DNA from: Pipra filicauda
Taxonomy: Eukaryota; Chordata; Aves; Passeriformes; Pipridae
Direction of reading: 5' to 3'
Assembly: GCF_003945595.2 (NCBI RefSeq)
Contig: NW_024104293.1
Coordinates: 306,501 to 370,500 of the forward strand
DNA length: 64,000 nucleotides
Every line of letters starts with the position of its first letter. The stretch's first letter is position 1. The notes under the pieces were generated by a model. That model saw only the letters and a list, made by a program, of their open reading frames with translations, was not told where the DNA came from and ran no database searches. Of the stretch, positions 53,501-62,174 are shown one piece after another. A program made the translations under genes and the position numbers.

Positions 53501-55347
53501 ACCCGTGAGCTGAGCATGGTGAGTGCTGGGGGGGTGGGAGTCAGAGAGGCGAAGAGCCCTGTAACCCTGGCAGAAAGGCTGGATGCCCACAGCTGGAGTC
53601 ATCCATCTCCCTCTTCACCTCTTTATTCTTCAGAACCTCCTCAGAAGTTTCTCCAGTCTTCTTCATGAAGAATTTTAATTCTAGCCACTTGAAAATGCTG
53701 TTGTTTTGTTGCCATTTGAAATAAGTGTGGCGCTGAAATTTGTTGGAAACTAAACAGTCTCCAAGGTCAGTGTGCCATGAGTCCCATAATCTGCCTTAAC
53801 ATAGGAAACATCATCTGCAGGTACAGGCTAGTGTTCAGAAGTCTGTGTGCTGTTACAGTCTGTGGCCTTCGCTTGTTGTTACAAGGATCATCCCTTCCTT
53901 TTGGGAAATACTGTGTCCCGAGAGGATGAGCAAATCTTAGTCTGTTTTTGTCTCATGGCTTTTGTGGGTTACACTGCGTGACTCCAACTGACAGGCCTTC
54001 ATCATCGGCCCTAAGGGATGAAGTCTCCAATTCTTCTAACGCACTGTTAAAGAATTTTTCATCTGTCTTTTCTTTAAAGGAGAGCCAGTCTTCACTGGAT
54101 ATGAAAAACAAACTGGGCACCGCTAAACAGACAGAAAATGGACAATTAGAGCCACAAAGCAAGGTTCCAGCTGAGGACCTCGCACTGACATTCAGGTAAT
54201 ATGGGCCTTCAACCTGTCTTTGTAACAGGAGAATAATTTCATCCAGGGTCACTCTCCTGCGTGAATAATTCCCCCTGCCTCACATCAGCTCTGATGGGGA
54301 AGCATCTACTAGGAAAAGAGGATACAAATCAAGTTTTTATAGTGCAAGCATGAATTAAGGACTGCTTTAGTTGATGAGTAGGTGAGTGGAATGAGACTTA
54401 GGTAAATTAACGTAACAGAAGACTTGCAAAGTCTTTCAGACCAGGAGTCCATCTCAACAGTATTGGATGATTTAATAGGGAGGAGCAGGAGATAAACAAC
54501 AACCATAAAAGAAATCTCTACCTGCTATATTGGTTTCAAAGAAAATAGCTGTCCCAAATGTGAAAGGAAAGTTATTCCACCCTGCTAAGGTTTGTCATGT
54601 GGATTTGTCCAGGAAGGTACGGACTTTGAAACTAAGTTCTGTTTAATTTGTAGGCAGTTATCTTTTTGTGTGGAGATGCTGGGATTGATTTCAGTTCACA
54701 TTTAATAGACAGTTGGAATAAGATGTTGGCTCGGAATGCTGGAAATGTCCACAGCAAGTATTTTGAGATGGCCACAAGCATCTGTGCGTATTCAGACTAG
54801 TATTGAACAGAGAAGCTCAGATGTCATTACGTTTACATAACTTGATGTGAGCAGTTTGGAATCTGGCTATTTATTCAGAAAACGTGTCCCTCAGTTGCTG
54901 ATGAAGTTTGCACTTTCTTCTTATAACCCATTCTTGAGTTCTGCACTGCACCATTAGATTGAAGCCTCCAGAGCAGGAACTAGTTTTTTCATATGGAACT
55001 CTGAAAGTAATGAAATCAGAACAACCACTTATGGTTTTTACATTAAAAAAACCCCCAAACATAAGATAAACTTTCCAGGTGAGTTAAATATTCTGGAATG
55101 TGTTCATTGAAGTCATTTTACTTGAAATAAATGAAAAATCTCAGTAATTACTTCTTTTCACCCACTTCCCCTTTCTCCTCAACCTTCCCCCAGCAGTGAT
55201 GTTCCAAATGGATCGGCTTTGACACAAGAGAACATTGGCCTCCTGTCAAACAAGGCAGCGTCTCTGAGCTTGTCAGAGGAGCCTGAGGGAGGAGGGGACA
55301 GCCACGACTCCCAGCGAGCCGGAGTCACACCCACATCTGCTCCATGA
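23314..55347 (+). CDS. RC3H1: Roquin-1, complete coding region (19 coding exons)
   Basis: Roquin-1 is a cytoplasmic RNA-binding protein that recognises CDE stem-loops in 3' UTRs of immune and inflammatory mRNAs (TNF, ICOS and others in mammals) and recruits the CCR4-NOT deadenylase. It restrains follicular helper T cells and autoimmunity. Exons: 23314-23544, 30566-30686, 31814-32053, 33070-33245, 34073-34273, 35386-35518, 37630-37748, 39649-39761, 42414-42695, 43026-43243, 44602-44975, 45999-46130, 46732-46884, 49508-49718, 51100-51190, 51350-51485, 53348-53518, 54080-54195, 55197-55347. These join in frame to 1122 codons. Domains: RING about 14-54, HEPN/ROQ about 89-404, CCCH finger 413-441, proline-rich region about 540-740, and a Gln/Glu-rich probable coiled coil about 955-1034. 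The paralogue RC3H2 has the same N-terminal layout; the C-terminal end ([13 protein letters not shown]) and proline-rich region fit RC3H1. Mammalian Roquin-1 is, from memory, 1133 residues. No frame breaks were seen. Confidence 0.96.
26559..26740 (-). mobile_element. CR1 LINE 3' fragment, minus orientation
   Basis: On the + strand the block shows GAATCATCGATTGATTTGGG, then TTGGGAGGGACCTGGAAGCT, then GGGCAGGGCCACCTTCCATTA, GAGCAGGTTGCTCCAAG and CCATCCAGCCTGGCCTTG. This is the reverse complement of the CR1 3' UTR. About 180 bp survive, antisense in intron 2. Confidence 0.87.
29411..29468. repeat. TA-rich microsatellite
   Basis: TGTATG units grade into an uninterrupted (AT)n run and a second TATATATA block. 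It is a simple repeat in intron 2. Confidence 0.75.
30566..30686 (+). CDS. RC3H1: RC3H1 exon 3: residues 78-118
   Basis: Begins with [10 protein letters not shown] after CTCTCCAG and ends in the first base of the Gly-118 codon; the donor is GTAGTT, a little weak. It links RING to the HEPN part of the ROQ region ([18 protein letters not shown]). Intron 3 (30687-31813) holds nothing recognised. Confidence 0.95.
31814..32053 (+). CDS. RC3H1: RC3H1 exon 4: HEPN/ROQ, residues 118-198
   Basis: Follows a TTTTGAAG acceptor and ends with the first base of the Ala-198 codon before GTAGGT. It encodes a helical HEPN segment rich in basic residues ([20 protein letters not shown] and onward). Phases on both sides match exons 3 and 5. 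Intron 4 (32054-33069) holds nothing recognised. Confidence 0.96.
33070..33245 (+). CDS. RC3H1: RC3H1 exon 5: ROQ winged helix, residues 198-256
   Basis: This exon holds M199, the residue changed to Arg in the mouse sanroque autoimmune strain. It also holds most residues known to contact the CDE stem-loop in mammalian ROQ structures: R219, K220, K239, T240, Q247, Y250 and S253, all unchanged and at the same numbers. CDE recognition should therefore be intact. Acceptor CACCCTCAG, donor GTATGA, phase 0 at the end. Intron 5 (33246-34072) holds nothing recognised. Confidence 0.97.
34073..34273 (+). CDS. RC3H1: RC3H1 exon 6: ROQ, residues 257-323
   Basis: Starts VTKRDEDSS and includes K259 and R260 of the RNA-binding face; ends QSIIDK before GTAAAG. 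Phase 0 at both ends. Intron 6 (34274-35385) holds nothing recognised. Confidence 0.97.
35386..35518 (+). CDS. RC3H1: RC3H1 exon 7: ROQ/HEPN C-terminal part, residues 324-368
   Basis: Begins [20 protein letters not shown] after TTTTTTTAAG and ends at the first base of Asp-368 before GTAAGT. Conserved helical segment of the second HEPN half. Intron 7 (35519-37629) holds nothing recognised. Confidence 0.96.
37630..37748 (+). CDS. RC3H1: RC3H1 exon 8: residues 368-407
   Basis: Encodes [20 protein letters not shown] and then [20 protein letters not shown], the end of the HEPN domain and the linker to the zinc finger. Donor GTAAAA. Intron 8 (37749-39648) holds nothing recognised. Confidence 0.96.
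39649..39761 (+). CDS. RC3H1: RC3H1 exon 9: CCCH zinc finger, residues 408-445
   Basis: A single exon holds the C-X8-C-X5-C-X3-H finger with ligands C419, C428, C434 and H438. In Roquin this finger helps bind AU-rich single-stranded RNA beside the stem-loop. Donor GTAAGT is a strong match; the exon ends two bases into Lys-445. Intron 9 (39762-42413, 2.65 kb) holds nothing recognised. Confidence 0.97.
42414..42695 (+). CDS. RC3H1: RC3H1 exon 10: residues 445-539, MALT1-type site R510
   Basis: Follows the zinc finger with a basic, disordered segment. Residues 507-511 read LISR-G, matching the known MALT1 paracaspase site at R510 of mammalian Roquin-1. The donor is GTACGG, a poor match at +4 and +5, yet it is required because exon 11 resumes exactly in frame (D-L-L-E-S). 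Reading through adds 11 codons from Tyr and stops at 42748. Intron 10 (42696-43025) is only 330 bp. Confidence 0.94.
43026..43243 (+). CDS. RC3H1: RC3H1 exon 11: residues 539-612, MALT1-type site R579
   Basis: Proline/serine-rich disordered region containing MVPR-G at 576-580, the second known MALT1 cleavage position. Acceptor CTTTTCAG, donor GTAAGG, ending at the first base of Gly-612. Intron 11 (43244-44601) has a purine-rich stretch (43550-43900) but no recognised element. Confidence 0.95.
44602..44975 (+). CDS. RC3H1: RC3H1 exon 12: proline/tyrosine-rich region, residues 612-736
   Basis: The largest coding exon and strikingly GC-rich compared with its AT-rich surroundings. It encodes a Pro/Tyr/Gln-rich low-complexity segment (repeats such as [12 protein letters not shown] and PQPQQYPPL), the part of Roquin-1 that varies most between species. 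The donor is GTTTGT, weak. Exon 13 resumes PHPSLDEL in phase 0, so the junction is R-P. From memory, mammals have about 12 further residues here. Reading into intron 12 gives a hydrophobic tail (see findings). The rest of intron 12 (44976-45998) holds nothing recognised. Confidence 0.9.
45999..46130 (+). CDS. RC3H1: RC3H1 exon 13: residues 737-780
   Basis: Encodes [20 protein letters not shown] followed by the proline-rich [14 protein letters not shown]. Acceptor TTCATTTCAG, donor GTAAGC, phase 0 both ends. Intron 13 (46131-46731) holds nothing recognised. Confidence 0.96.
46732..46884 (+). CDS. RC3H1: RC3H1 exon 14: residues 781-831
   Basis: Encodes [20 protein letters not shown] and [13 protein letters not shown], a segment highly conserved in vertebrate Roquin-1 outside any named domain. 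The donor GTACAT is weak, but joining to exon 15 (A-N-V-D) is in phase 0. Confidence 0.94.
46885..49507 (+). other. RC3H1: RC3H1 intron 14 (2.6 kb)
   Basis: No exon recognised. Contains an 8-bp-armed hairpin near 47785, a duplicated TGAATTAATTCT (48432-48443 and 48448-48459), a GA run at 48747 and the C2H2-like decayed peptide at 48838-48954 listed separately. Confidence 0.6.
48838..48957 (+). pseudogene. Decayed C2H2-like peptide, probably retrotransposon-derived
   Basis: The frame from 48838 reads [20 protein letters not shown], then [19 protein letters not shown] and TGA. The C-X2-C...[11 protein letters not shown] arrangement looks like the degenerate zinc-knuckle peptide found beside retrotransposon reverse-transcriptase ORFs in several animal genomes. 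There is no start codon, splice signal or extended frame, so it is not a working gene. Assignment to a transposon family is inference from motif memory. Confidence 0.4.
49508..49718 (+). CDS. RC3H1: RC3H1 exon 15: residues 832-902
   Basis: Encodes [40 protein letters not shown] and the following stretch up to KSIIS. Acceptor TCGTGCAG, donor GTACGG; ends at the first base of Asp-902. Confidence 0.95.
49719..51099 (+). other. RC3H1: RC3H1 intron 15
   Basis: Contains a sense-oriented CR1 fragment at 49898-50281; the remainder (50282-51099) is unremarkable AT-rich sequence. Confidence 0.65.
49898..50281 (+). mobile_element. CR1 LINE 3' fragment, plus orientation
   Basis: Starts in the C-terminal CR1 ORF2 region (GTCTGTTCAGCCTGGAGAAG), continues through GAAGAGGTTCTTCCCCCAGA and GGGATTGTTGGGGTGTCTGT, and ends with CCCTTCCAACTAAGGTTATT followed by the terminal ATTCAGTGATTCTGTG repeat, the CR1 3' terminus. 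About 385 bp, 5' truncated and decayed. It is in the same direction as RC3H1, unlike the other copies seen here. Confidence 0.88.
51100..51190 (+). CDS. RC3H1: RC3H1 exon 16: residues 902-932
   Basis: Encodes [20 protein letters not shown] and [10 protein letters not shown] plus two bases of Arg-932. Acceptor CACTGGCAG, donor GTAGGA. Intron 16 is very short (51191-51349, 159 bp) and almost wholly pyrimidine-rich in its second half. Confidence 0.95.
51350..51485 (+). CDS. RC3H1: RC3H1 exon 17: coiled-coil start, residues 932-977
   Basis: Encodes [20 protein letters not shown] and then a Gln/Glu-rich amphipathic stretch ([20 protein letters not shown]), likely coiled coil, in the C-terminal region that recruits CCR4-NOT in mammals. 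The acceptor ATCCCAAAG is weak; two stronger-looking AGs upstream at 51286-51287 and 51313-51314 would shift the frame. Intron 17 (51486-53347) holds nothing recognised. Confidence 0.94.
53348..53518 (+). CDS. RC3H1: RC3H1 exon 18: residues 978-1034
   Basis: Encodes [20 protein letters not shown], a [11 protein letters not shown] polyproline motif and a second coiled-coil stretch ([20 protein letters not shown]). Donor GTGAGT. Phase 0 both ends. Intron 18 is 53519-54079, nothing recognised. Confidence 0.95.
54080..54195 (+). CDS. RC3H1: RC3H1 exon 19: residues 1035-1073
   Basis: Encodes [20 protein letters not shown] through [10 protein letters not shown], ending two bases into Ser-1073 before GTAATA. 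Acceptor TTTCTTTAAAG. Intron 19 (54196-55196) holds nothing recognised. Confidence 0.95.
55197..55347 (+). CDS. RC3H1: RC3H1 exon 20: C-terminus, residues 1073-1122
   Basis: The acceptor is a CAGCAG tandem at 55191-55196. Using the second AG gives F-S-D-V-P; using the first adds one Ser (F-S-S-D-V). Both keep frame. The exon ends [13 protein letters not shown] at TGA 55345-55347, the typical Roquin-1 C-terminus, and continues as the 3' UTR. Confidence 0.94.
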
Positions 55348-55589
55348 AGCCAGGCCAGCACACCCCGAGCTCCTCCTGCCAGGGTGGCAGCACCTTCCAT
55401 CACGTTTTTTTTCCAGGGGTAATTGGAGAAAGCCAGGAGCAGCAGCAGTAGCAGAGCAGCAGGTCCAGAGGCAATGTGCACAAACACAACTACTAGAAAC
55501 AAATCCTGCACATAGTTCACATTAACGCATTTTTTAATTAAAAAAATGAAAATTAGCAGTATCTGCAAGCAATTCAAATTAAATTTGTT

Positions 55590-55606
55590 TTTGTTCTGTG
55601 AATGAA
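55590..55606 (+). promoter_or_regulatory. Candidate CDE stem-loop 1 (Roquin target)
   Basis: Sequence TTTGTTC-TGT-GAATGAA. The core TTCTGTGAA fits the CDE consensus TTC-Y-R-Y-GAA. Pairing gives a 7-bp stem including two G-U wobbles around a TGT triloop, 240 bases after the stop codon. A CDE of this core is known in the TNF 3' UTR. Function here is inferred. Confidence 0.6.
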
Positions 55607-56799
55607 CTTTATTTTAATAACTTTGGACGCCTTGAATCCCAGGGCTTAAAAAAAAAGATATTATATATATATACTCTGTTTGATTAATTGTATGATCTTA
55701 ATGAAGTAGGTTTTTTCTTTTATTTTGGTATTATTACATACCCAGTGCATAATTCCTTATCACCTTAATTTCTCAATGACTAAAACAATCTGGCCGCTTC
55801 CTTGTGTGGTTTAAGAGTAAACAAGGAATGAGGGTTGGAGAGTAGCTGTGAAATTGCAGTGTCAAAAGATGTGCAGCAAACTTCATTCTTCCCATTGTGG
55901 CCAGGAGCTGAACCCCAGCTTCTTACTTAAATCGTTGAATTTAAACTACAAGTGACAGAATCCTTGCAATTCAGCAGTTGTTGTGGTTTGGTTTTTTAAA
56001 GGTGGCATTGTTTAAGGTCTGTATGTTAGAAATTGGCACCTGAGAGTCAGCCTGCAGCTTGTCTGTCAGTGAATCCTTCCTGGATTCTCCTTTCCTAAGG
56101 AAAATATTGCATCAAAATGGCCACTGGAGGTGCAGCATAAATCCTGCCAGAAGTACTGGGAAGCAAATTTGCTTGATAGATCCAATGCTTTTCCAAGTAG
56201 ATGCTTTGTAAGTATAAGTTGGAGAAGCCATCAACCTTTTTTGATGTTTTCTTTAAAAATTAAAGAAATGAAAGATTTTATTCTTGCTGCACGTTTTTTG
56301 ACTCCTTTGACATACACTAGGGTGAGACCCTGGATACAAAGAACCCTGGAGAACGATTTTAAAAGTGCTGCTCCCTCTGCACCTTCTTGGCCTGTGTTCT
56401 CATTTTTTTTTCTGGGTTAGACTACTAAATGGGAAAGCACTGGTTATGTAATAAATTACTGCATTGCTTTGGTTGGGTAAAGCAAGAGTTATTGAATTTT
56501 CTTGGGTTTTAGTTTTTTTCCTTAACCTTAACTCCTGCTGAGGTCGTAGCAACCTTGGGCTAAGCTTTGCATTCATCATACTGTTAAATAAAACAAAAGG
56601 GGGGTGGGAGGGGATACAGTCCCACTATTGCCTACCAGTAGGAGAGTCCAAACAGAAGACTCTTTTGAGTAGCAATTATTTAATTTGCCCAGTCAAGGCA
56701 CCGCGTTTATATACTATTTCACATTGAATTTGATTATGCCCTACAGACCTGGCTGGTCAAGGATTTGATACACATATTGGCTTGGGATTCGAGCTTTCT

Positions 56800-56875
56800 T
56801 TTTTATTTAAATAAAAATTTATATATAAATATATATATATACATATATACATAGTTATATCTGTATATATATTGG
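56800..56875 (+). repeat. AU-rich low-complexity block in 3' UTR
   Basis: TTATTTAAATAAAAATTTAT followed by alternating TATATA units; contains one AATAAA at 56810. It may form weak hairpins, and it could be an AU-rich stability element or just a microsatellite. Confidence 0.6.
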
Positions 56876-58855
56876 GTATGTTTTAAGAATTTTTTCGCAT
56901 GAGCGCAGCTGTTGTGATCAAATGTCTGGGAGGTAGAAGCACTGAATGAAAATAAAGGCATTTTTCAGCTCACACCCCCCCACTCTCCATATGTCTTCAC
57001 ATGGGTTTATTTCACTCTTAGTTGAACTTTGGCCTCTTCATTGCCAAGAGTAGTTTGAGGCTTGCTTTGTTTTCTAGCCCCTCCTAACTTTGGGCAAAAA
57101 ACCATCTTTGCACTAGAGCAGCTTCACCTCCAGCTTGTCCCCACCCATCCGTACCTGTTGCTTGAGGCCAAGCATTCCAGCCGCTCCCCTGGAGCCCAGC
57201 AGGGCTGGGGGGATGCAGTTATGAGTCTGTTCTTCCCTTCTCTGCTCTGGCCAGGAGGATGATGAAGGTGTTTCCCTGGCTGCCTGCTCCTAAGTCACCT
57301 GGCACAGGCAGCCTGCCCTCTCCTCCCATCATTTAGTGCAGAGCACCACCCTCAAGTCAGCCTTCTCCTTGGTTTTAATTAGTTTATACCTTCCTGCTGT
57401 GTCTTTATTAACACAGGAATCTCACCTTAGTCGAGATAAATAGGGCAATATTCTAAACTAGGAGGACAAGCCCAGAATGTTCCTTTTTTTGACTGCAGTA
57501 ATTGTGGATGTAAAATTAATTTTCAAAGACGGTTACAATAGGTTTGACTCCAACAGATTCATTTGCAACACTAGGAAGAAAATCTGGAGGGCAGAAACCT
57601 TTTTACCTTTTATTTAACTAGTTCCCTTGCCAGATTAGGGATTTTTCCTTTCTCCACTTTTTCTGCTGGGAGGAATTCTGCAGTAAGAGCTACTCAGATT
57701 GCTGGCCTGCATATGGTGAATGCTTCCAAAACCTAGGGATTAGAAAAGAGACCTTACTGTTTTGGTTTTTTTTTTTTTTTCTCCTTCATCCAACTGTCCG
57801 TGCTGTACTTTGTGTGTAGTGTCCTTGTTGTGATCAGTGTGTCCAGGTGAATGCCCTGTTTGCCCGGAATTATAGTTTGGCTTGTTAAATAGTGTGTTTA
57901 ATATCTACTAACAGTATTGATTTTTAGCTTTGGTTCTTCCCCTCCTCCTCTTCCCCTTTGTCTACCTTTTTTTTTTCTTTTTGCAGAAGTTAATTTAATT
58001 AAAACAAGTTGAACAGCAAAGTGCAGTGCATGCTTTTAAGTCTTTTTCTGAAAACTGCACATGAAATGTTCCCTTTTTGTGGAAAAACTGGGAGAACTCA
58101 GAGAACAGAGAGCTCTCCATGCAGTTGGCAGCATTGATGGTTACAGCAAATAAGCTGAGAGTCCAAATGTCTGGAGCAACTCTCTGTCCTGCTACGGTCA
58201 TTGCTATAGCCCATCACTGTCCCAGTTGTACAGGAGTGCTGCCCACCTCTGTGAGATTGGTCTTGGCTACGGATTGCTTTAGTTCCTTCTACCTGGGCAA
58301 GAAGGAGTAGTATTAGCATGGTGTTAGGGCACTGCTGCATCCTTTGGTAGGCAGGTGGAATTTCCTACTGCACCAGACAACTCTTAACCCTCGCTGATAC
58401 CTGGGTTCCAGCCCTGGCACGGACAAACCCCCCCCAAACAGAAAGCTTCAAGTGGAAAGTTGAGCTTCAGTGCATCAGTGATACAGTCAGTGTAGAAATG
58501 TCTGTTTATTCTGTAGTGTTACTTTCCTTCTCCTGTCAACACCTCTTCTTCCTTTCCTGTGACCTAGTTCTGATTTCTTAATAGGAGAAATTTAACCTGT
58601 TTCTTCTGCCCCTCTTGCATGCTGTCCCATTTCAGAGTAGGACTTGTTTTCTGTAGATCAGAGCACTTTTCAAGCTTGTCGCACAGTTATCCCCTTCCTT
58701 CTCAAGTTCTTTTCTGTCTTGTTTTTTCTGAGCCTTCACTCCCTTTTTTTTTTTCTCCTTTCCTCCTATGGCTTGCCCATCCACCCTCCCTGATTGTGTA
58801 ACAGTGACAGCTTGCTGCCTCAAAACAGAGCATTCAAATGAATTCGCTTAGCCAA

Positions 58856-58872
58856 TAACTTCTGTGAAGTTG
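58856..58872 (+). promoter_or_regulatory. Candidate CDE stem-loop 2 (Roquin target)
   Basis: Sequence TAACTTC-TGT-GAAGTTG. Six Watson-Crick pairs (AACTTC with GAAGTT) plus one outer U-G wobble enclose a TGT triloop, an almost ideal constitutive decay element. It lies 3.5 kb after the stop, only in long 3' UTR isoforms. Roquin binding is inferred from the known consensus. Confidence 0.65.
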
Positions 58873-60516
58873 CCTTTTCTAATGGTGTTATTACTCAGTG
58901 ATGCACAAATGTGATATTGCCCCTACTGGTAGGCAAACGGGGGATCTGTATAAACATGGTAAACTGCTGTTTTCTTTAAAGGAGAGCCAAAGACTTGTGC
59001 TTTACACTTTTTTTTTTTCCCCTGATGTAGCCATTTTGATTGTCAAGCGTTTGTAGGGTATCGTGAGTTGACTGTATTATCCCAATAACAATTTCCAGAA
59101 GTTAATGATTGTCAAGCCTTGCCCATGCATTCAATTGTGGAAAATCATTCCATTGAGTCATACAATTTGCAATGTACTGAGATGTATCTGGGGTGTTGTG
59201 ATGTATTTTTAGTCTCTCATGCACTCTCTCAGCTGATGGAATGGCTCATTTGGAGAGGGAGAAGGAACACAGAAATCTCATAATCCAAGAAGCCTTGTCT
59301 TTAAGTGTTTAAATCTAAATTGAATACTGATGGAAAATCTCTTCAGTTACATTAAAAGATAAATCTGTGTTACAAACGTGACTGACTTTTAAGCCCATTG
59401 GAACCGGAAAGACTTGTCAGACTTTAGCATTACATTAAATTAGATGTGCAAGAACCAAACTTGTATGGTCATATTGTCTCTTGACAGCACAAACTGAGTA
59501 AGGTGGGGCAAATTCTTGTCTTAAAAAAGGACCAGGAGTGAGGCTTTTATTGATAATACAAGAAAGCCACTTGCATTTCCCTTCCTTGATCTACTCAAAC
59601 TCTTGCAGACTTGGTACCAAGGTTTTTAGATTCAGAGAGAAATCTCTAAGTCCAAGTAGCACAAACCCTCATTTCCATTGCCATTTATAAATCTGGACTA
59701 TAACAAAGCAAACAGTTATCTGAAGAACCCCAATAAAAAGTATCTTTGCTGGACTGGCTATTTCAGACCCACTTTTATGGTCTTGAGAAATTCAGTGCCA
59801 GTATTCAGGAGGCTCAAGGGCAGGAGTGCCAGCTTCCTTCTCTGCTCTAAAATAGGGAAAACACCCAGACATATAAGCAGTGTGCAAGTTTTGTGCTTGT
59901 CTGTGTGTGTATGAGGAAGTGTTTGTCGTCCTAGGATAGACAGAGCAGTGCTAGGCCATGATTCAAGTTTTGTCATAATCCACTTCCCAAAACACAGCCT
60001 TCCATTTTGCCTCCTAATGTTGCTGATATAAAAACAACCAAAAAACCTCAGTGTGTCAGCAACTTAATTTCTTGTATCGTAATATATCAAGTTGCCTGGA
60101 TGAACAAAAAACAACCCAGGAAGCAAAAGTTGTTGAGTTGACATGAATTGGAAAAACGTCTGCCTCCCTTGAGTAATGTAAACTGAATTTCTGAGGGAAG
60201 TGAAGCAGATCTGAGCCACCTTTTGGGTACAGCCTTGGTGCCAAGAGCTGGGTGGTTGTTACTTGTAAATCAACATACTGATTATTTTGTAGCACAAATT
60301 GATTTGCTCTCACATCAAGTAGACACTGAAATGTCAAAAACATCATTGGGAGTTCTCTTTTCCATAGTCAAGTGTTACCAACTGCATTATTTTCTGAGGG
60401 AATACCAATGGATGAAAGAGGCTGGAGTAGGTTAGTTCAAGTTACACAGTATAAGTAAGGAATTTTGGGGAATGTTATTGCAGTACAGTGTCCTTACACA
60501 GTTAACATGTGGTCTT

Positions 60517-60543
60517 CATTCTTCTGTAAGAAGAAGAAGAATG
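60517..60543 (+). other. 3' UTR hairpin with GAA repeats
   Basis: CATTCTTC at 60517-60524 pairs perfectly with GAAGAATG at 60536-60543. An alternative TTCTTC/GAAGAA pairing leaves a five-base TGTAA loop. The GAA triplet run makes several registers possible. No known function is assigned. Confidence 0.5.
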
Positions 60544-62123
60544 TAATTGCTTAGTGTTGTCACAGCCTCCGAGGCACTTCTTGTGATGCAAGTAGAGCTT
60601 AATTAGCAGGGAAAGGAGAAGAAACTTAATGCTTATTTTGTTTGTAATATAATTTCCTAATGGCAAGTGTGATATCATGTTGTGGGAAGTCTTTGAACAC
60701 TGGTAAGCAAAGAGGCTGCAGCTTTTCCTGAAATTTCCCAAAAAAACAAGCACGTGGCAATGTGGATTTGTCTGCATAGGAACATCCCAGTCATTTGAAG
60801 CTTAAAGTATGTGGCCATAATATTCGAAATTGGGTGCCTGTAGCTTAGTAACATGGATAATTAACTGATCTTTCCCAGGCAATCTTTGCAATTCCAGTGA
60901 GTTTGTGTATGATTTGAGTGCCAATTGCCAAGTGTTCAGCAGTTGGGAAGGTTTAGGTGACAAGGTACATCCAGCAAGGCAACTTTCCTTGGATATACCA
61001 GTTGGATGTTTTCATATGCCAGGAAACAACTGATTCTGAGATCTGAAAGCTCTAGGAAAACACAATTATCAACTTCAATTTGAAACATGCAGTGTTGGGA
61101 GAGATGGAAGCAACAGGTGGTGCAGTGTCTCTGGAAATAAAAAGCATTAGACATGGTGGAATTACATGTGAAATATATATGGGGAAAATATATCTGTAAG
61201 CAAAAAAGAAAAAGAAAATCTTGTGGAATATTTGATGTTTAAGAAATTATTTGCTTCTTTGTAATGTTAAAAATGCCTAACTTATAGTTCTGTGGCAGAC
61301 AGTACTCACAAGTCTTTGGCATCCAAACCAGACTGTGTATTGGATGGATCCCACAACTGGATGTGTGTGCTGACCTCTTTATTTGGAGCTTTTTAAAAAG
61401 AAACTTGGCAGCAGCCTTTTAAAAATGTGTGAAGCAACCTGAGGGAGAGGAGGAGAAGCCGCCCCGTTCACCTCCCAGCTGCTGCCCAGCTCACAATTGG
61501 GACCGTTCACCCGCAGCCTCTCGCAGGTGAAGCTGCTCAGCTTGGGCAAATCAAATGATTTTGAGAGTTTTTCCTAATTTTAAGGAGTTCCCACTCCCCC
61601 TTTGGCTTCTGCTTGCTGTGTAAGCAGCCTCCATGCTAAAAGGAGCTTTCCCTGCAGTCAGCTTAGCAACCGTGCTGTAGCTTGGCTGTTCTTCCCTGTT
61701 TCCTGTAACTGGTAGTGGAGTGTCGAGCTCTCTCCCCATTGTATTTGCTGCTGTGGGGAGGAGGAGGTGAGAAAAGGCACATGTGAGAGGAGGGAGGAAG
61801 AACTGTGGGATCTCTACAACGGCTCCCACACCCTCTTTGAAATCATCTGCTTCCAGTTGTGGGATTTCTCTATAGATGATCTTTTTTTCCTGGTTTCTGT
61901 AAGCCTAATTTTCTTCGATCTTGTTAGTTCTGTACAAGTCTCCCCGAGACATTCTGCAGTCATTATCACCTTTTTGGGTGGAGTTTTATTTTAATTTTTT
62001 GGTTTGTTTGTTTTTTAAATAACTTTTTAATATTGGTGCGTATATGCTTGGGATAGAGCTCATGTAATTTTCCAATCGTATTGATTGTATGTGATTGTGC
62101 CCTGCAGAGGTATATTTAACAAA

Positions 62124-62153
62124 AATAAAATAAAGGATAGTCTAGGTAATAAA
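62124..62153 (+). terminator. RC3H1: Distal poly(A) signal cluster of RC3H1
   Basis: Three AATAAA hexamers at 62124-62129, 62129-62134 and 62148-62153, followed by GAGGTTTGTTG near 62165, a G/T-rich downstream element. This is the strongest poly(A) context after the stop codon, so cleavage at about 62150-62175 is likely. Confidence 0.65.
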
Positions 62154-62174
62154 ATGGAGACCATGAGGTTTGTT

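Larger units (their letters stand above)
55348..62170 (+). other. RC3H1: RC3H1 3' UTR (about 6.8 kb)
   Basis: No further coding potential follows the stop, and the only clustered poly(A) signals with a G/T-rich downstream region lie at 62124-62153. A UTR of about 7 kb is what I recall for mammalian RC3H1. Isolated AATAAA hexamers at 56450, 56587, 56810, 56951, 59732 and 61136 could give shorter isoforms. Contents: two CDE-like stem-loops (55590-55606 and 58856-58872), a U/A-rich block at 56800-56875, and a hairpin at 60517-60543. The shorter isoforms ending before 58.8 kb would lose the second CDE. Confidence 0.7.
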
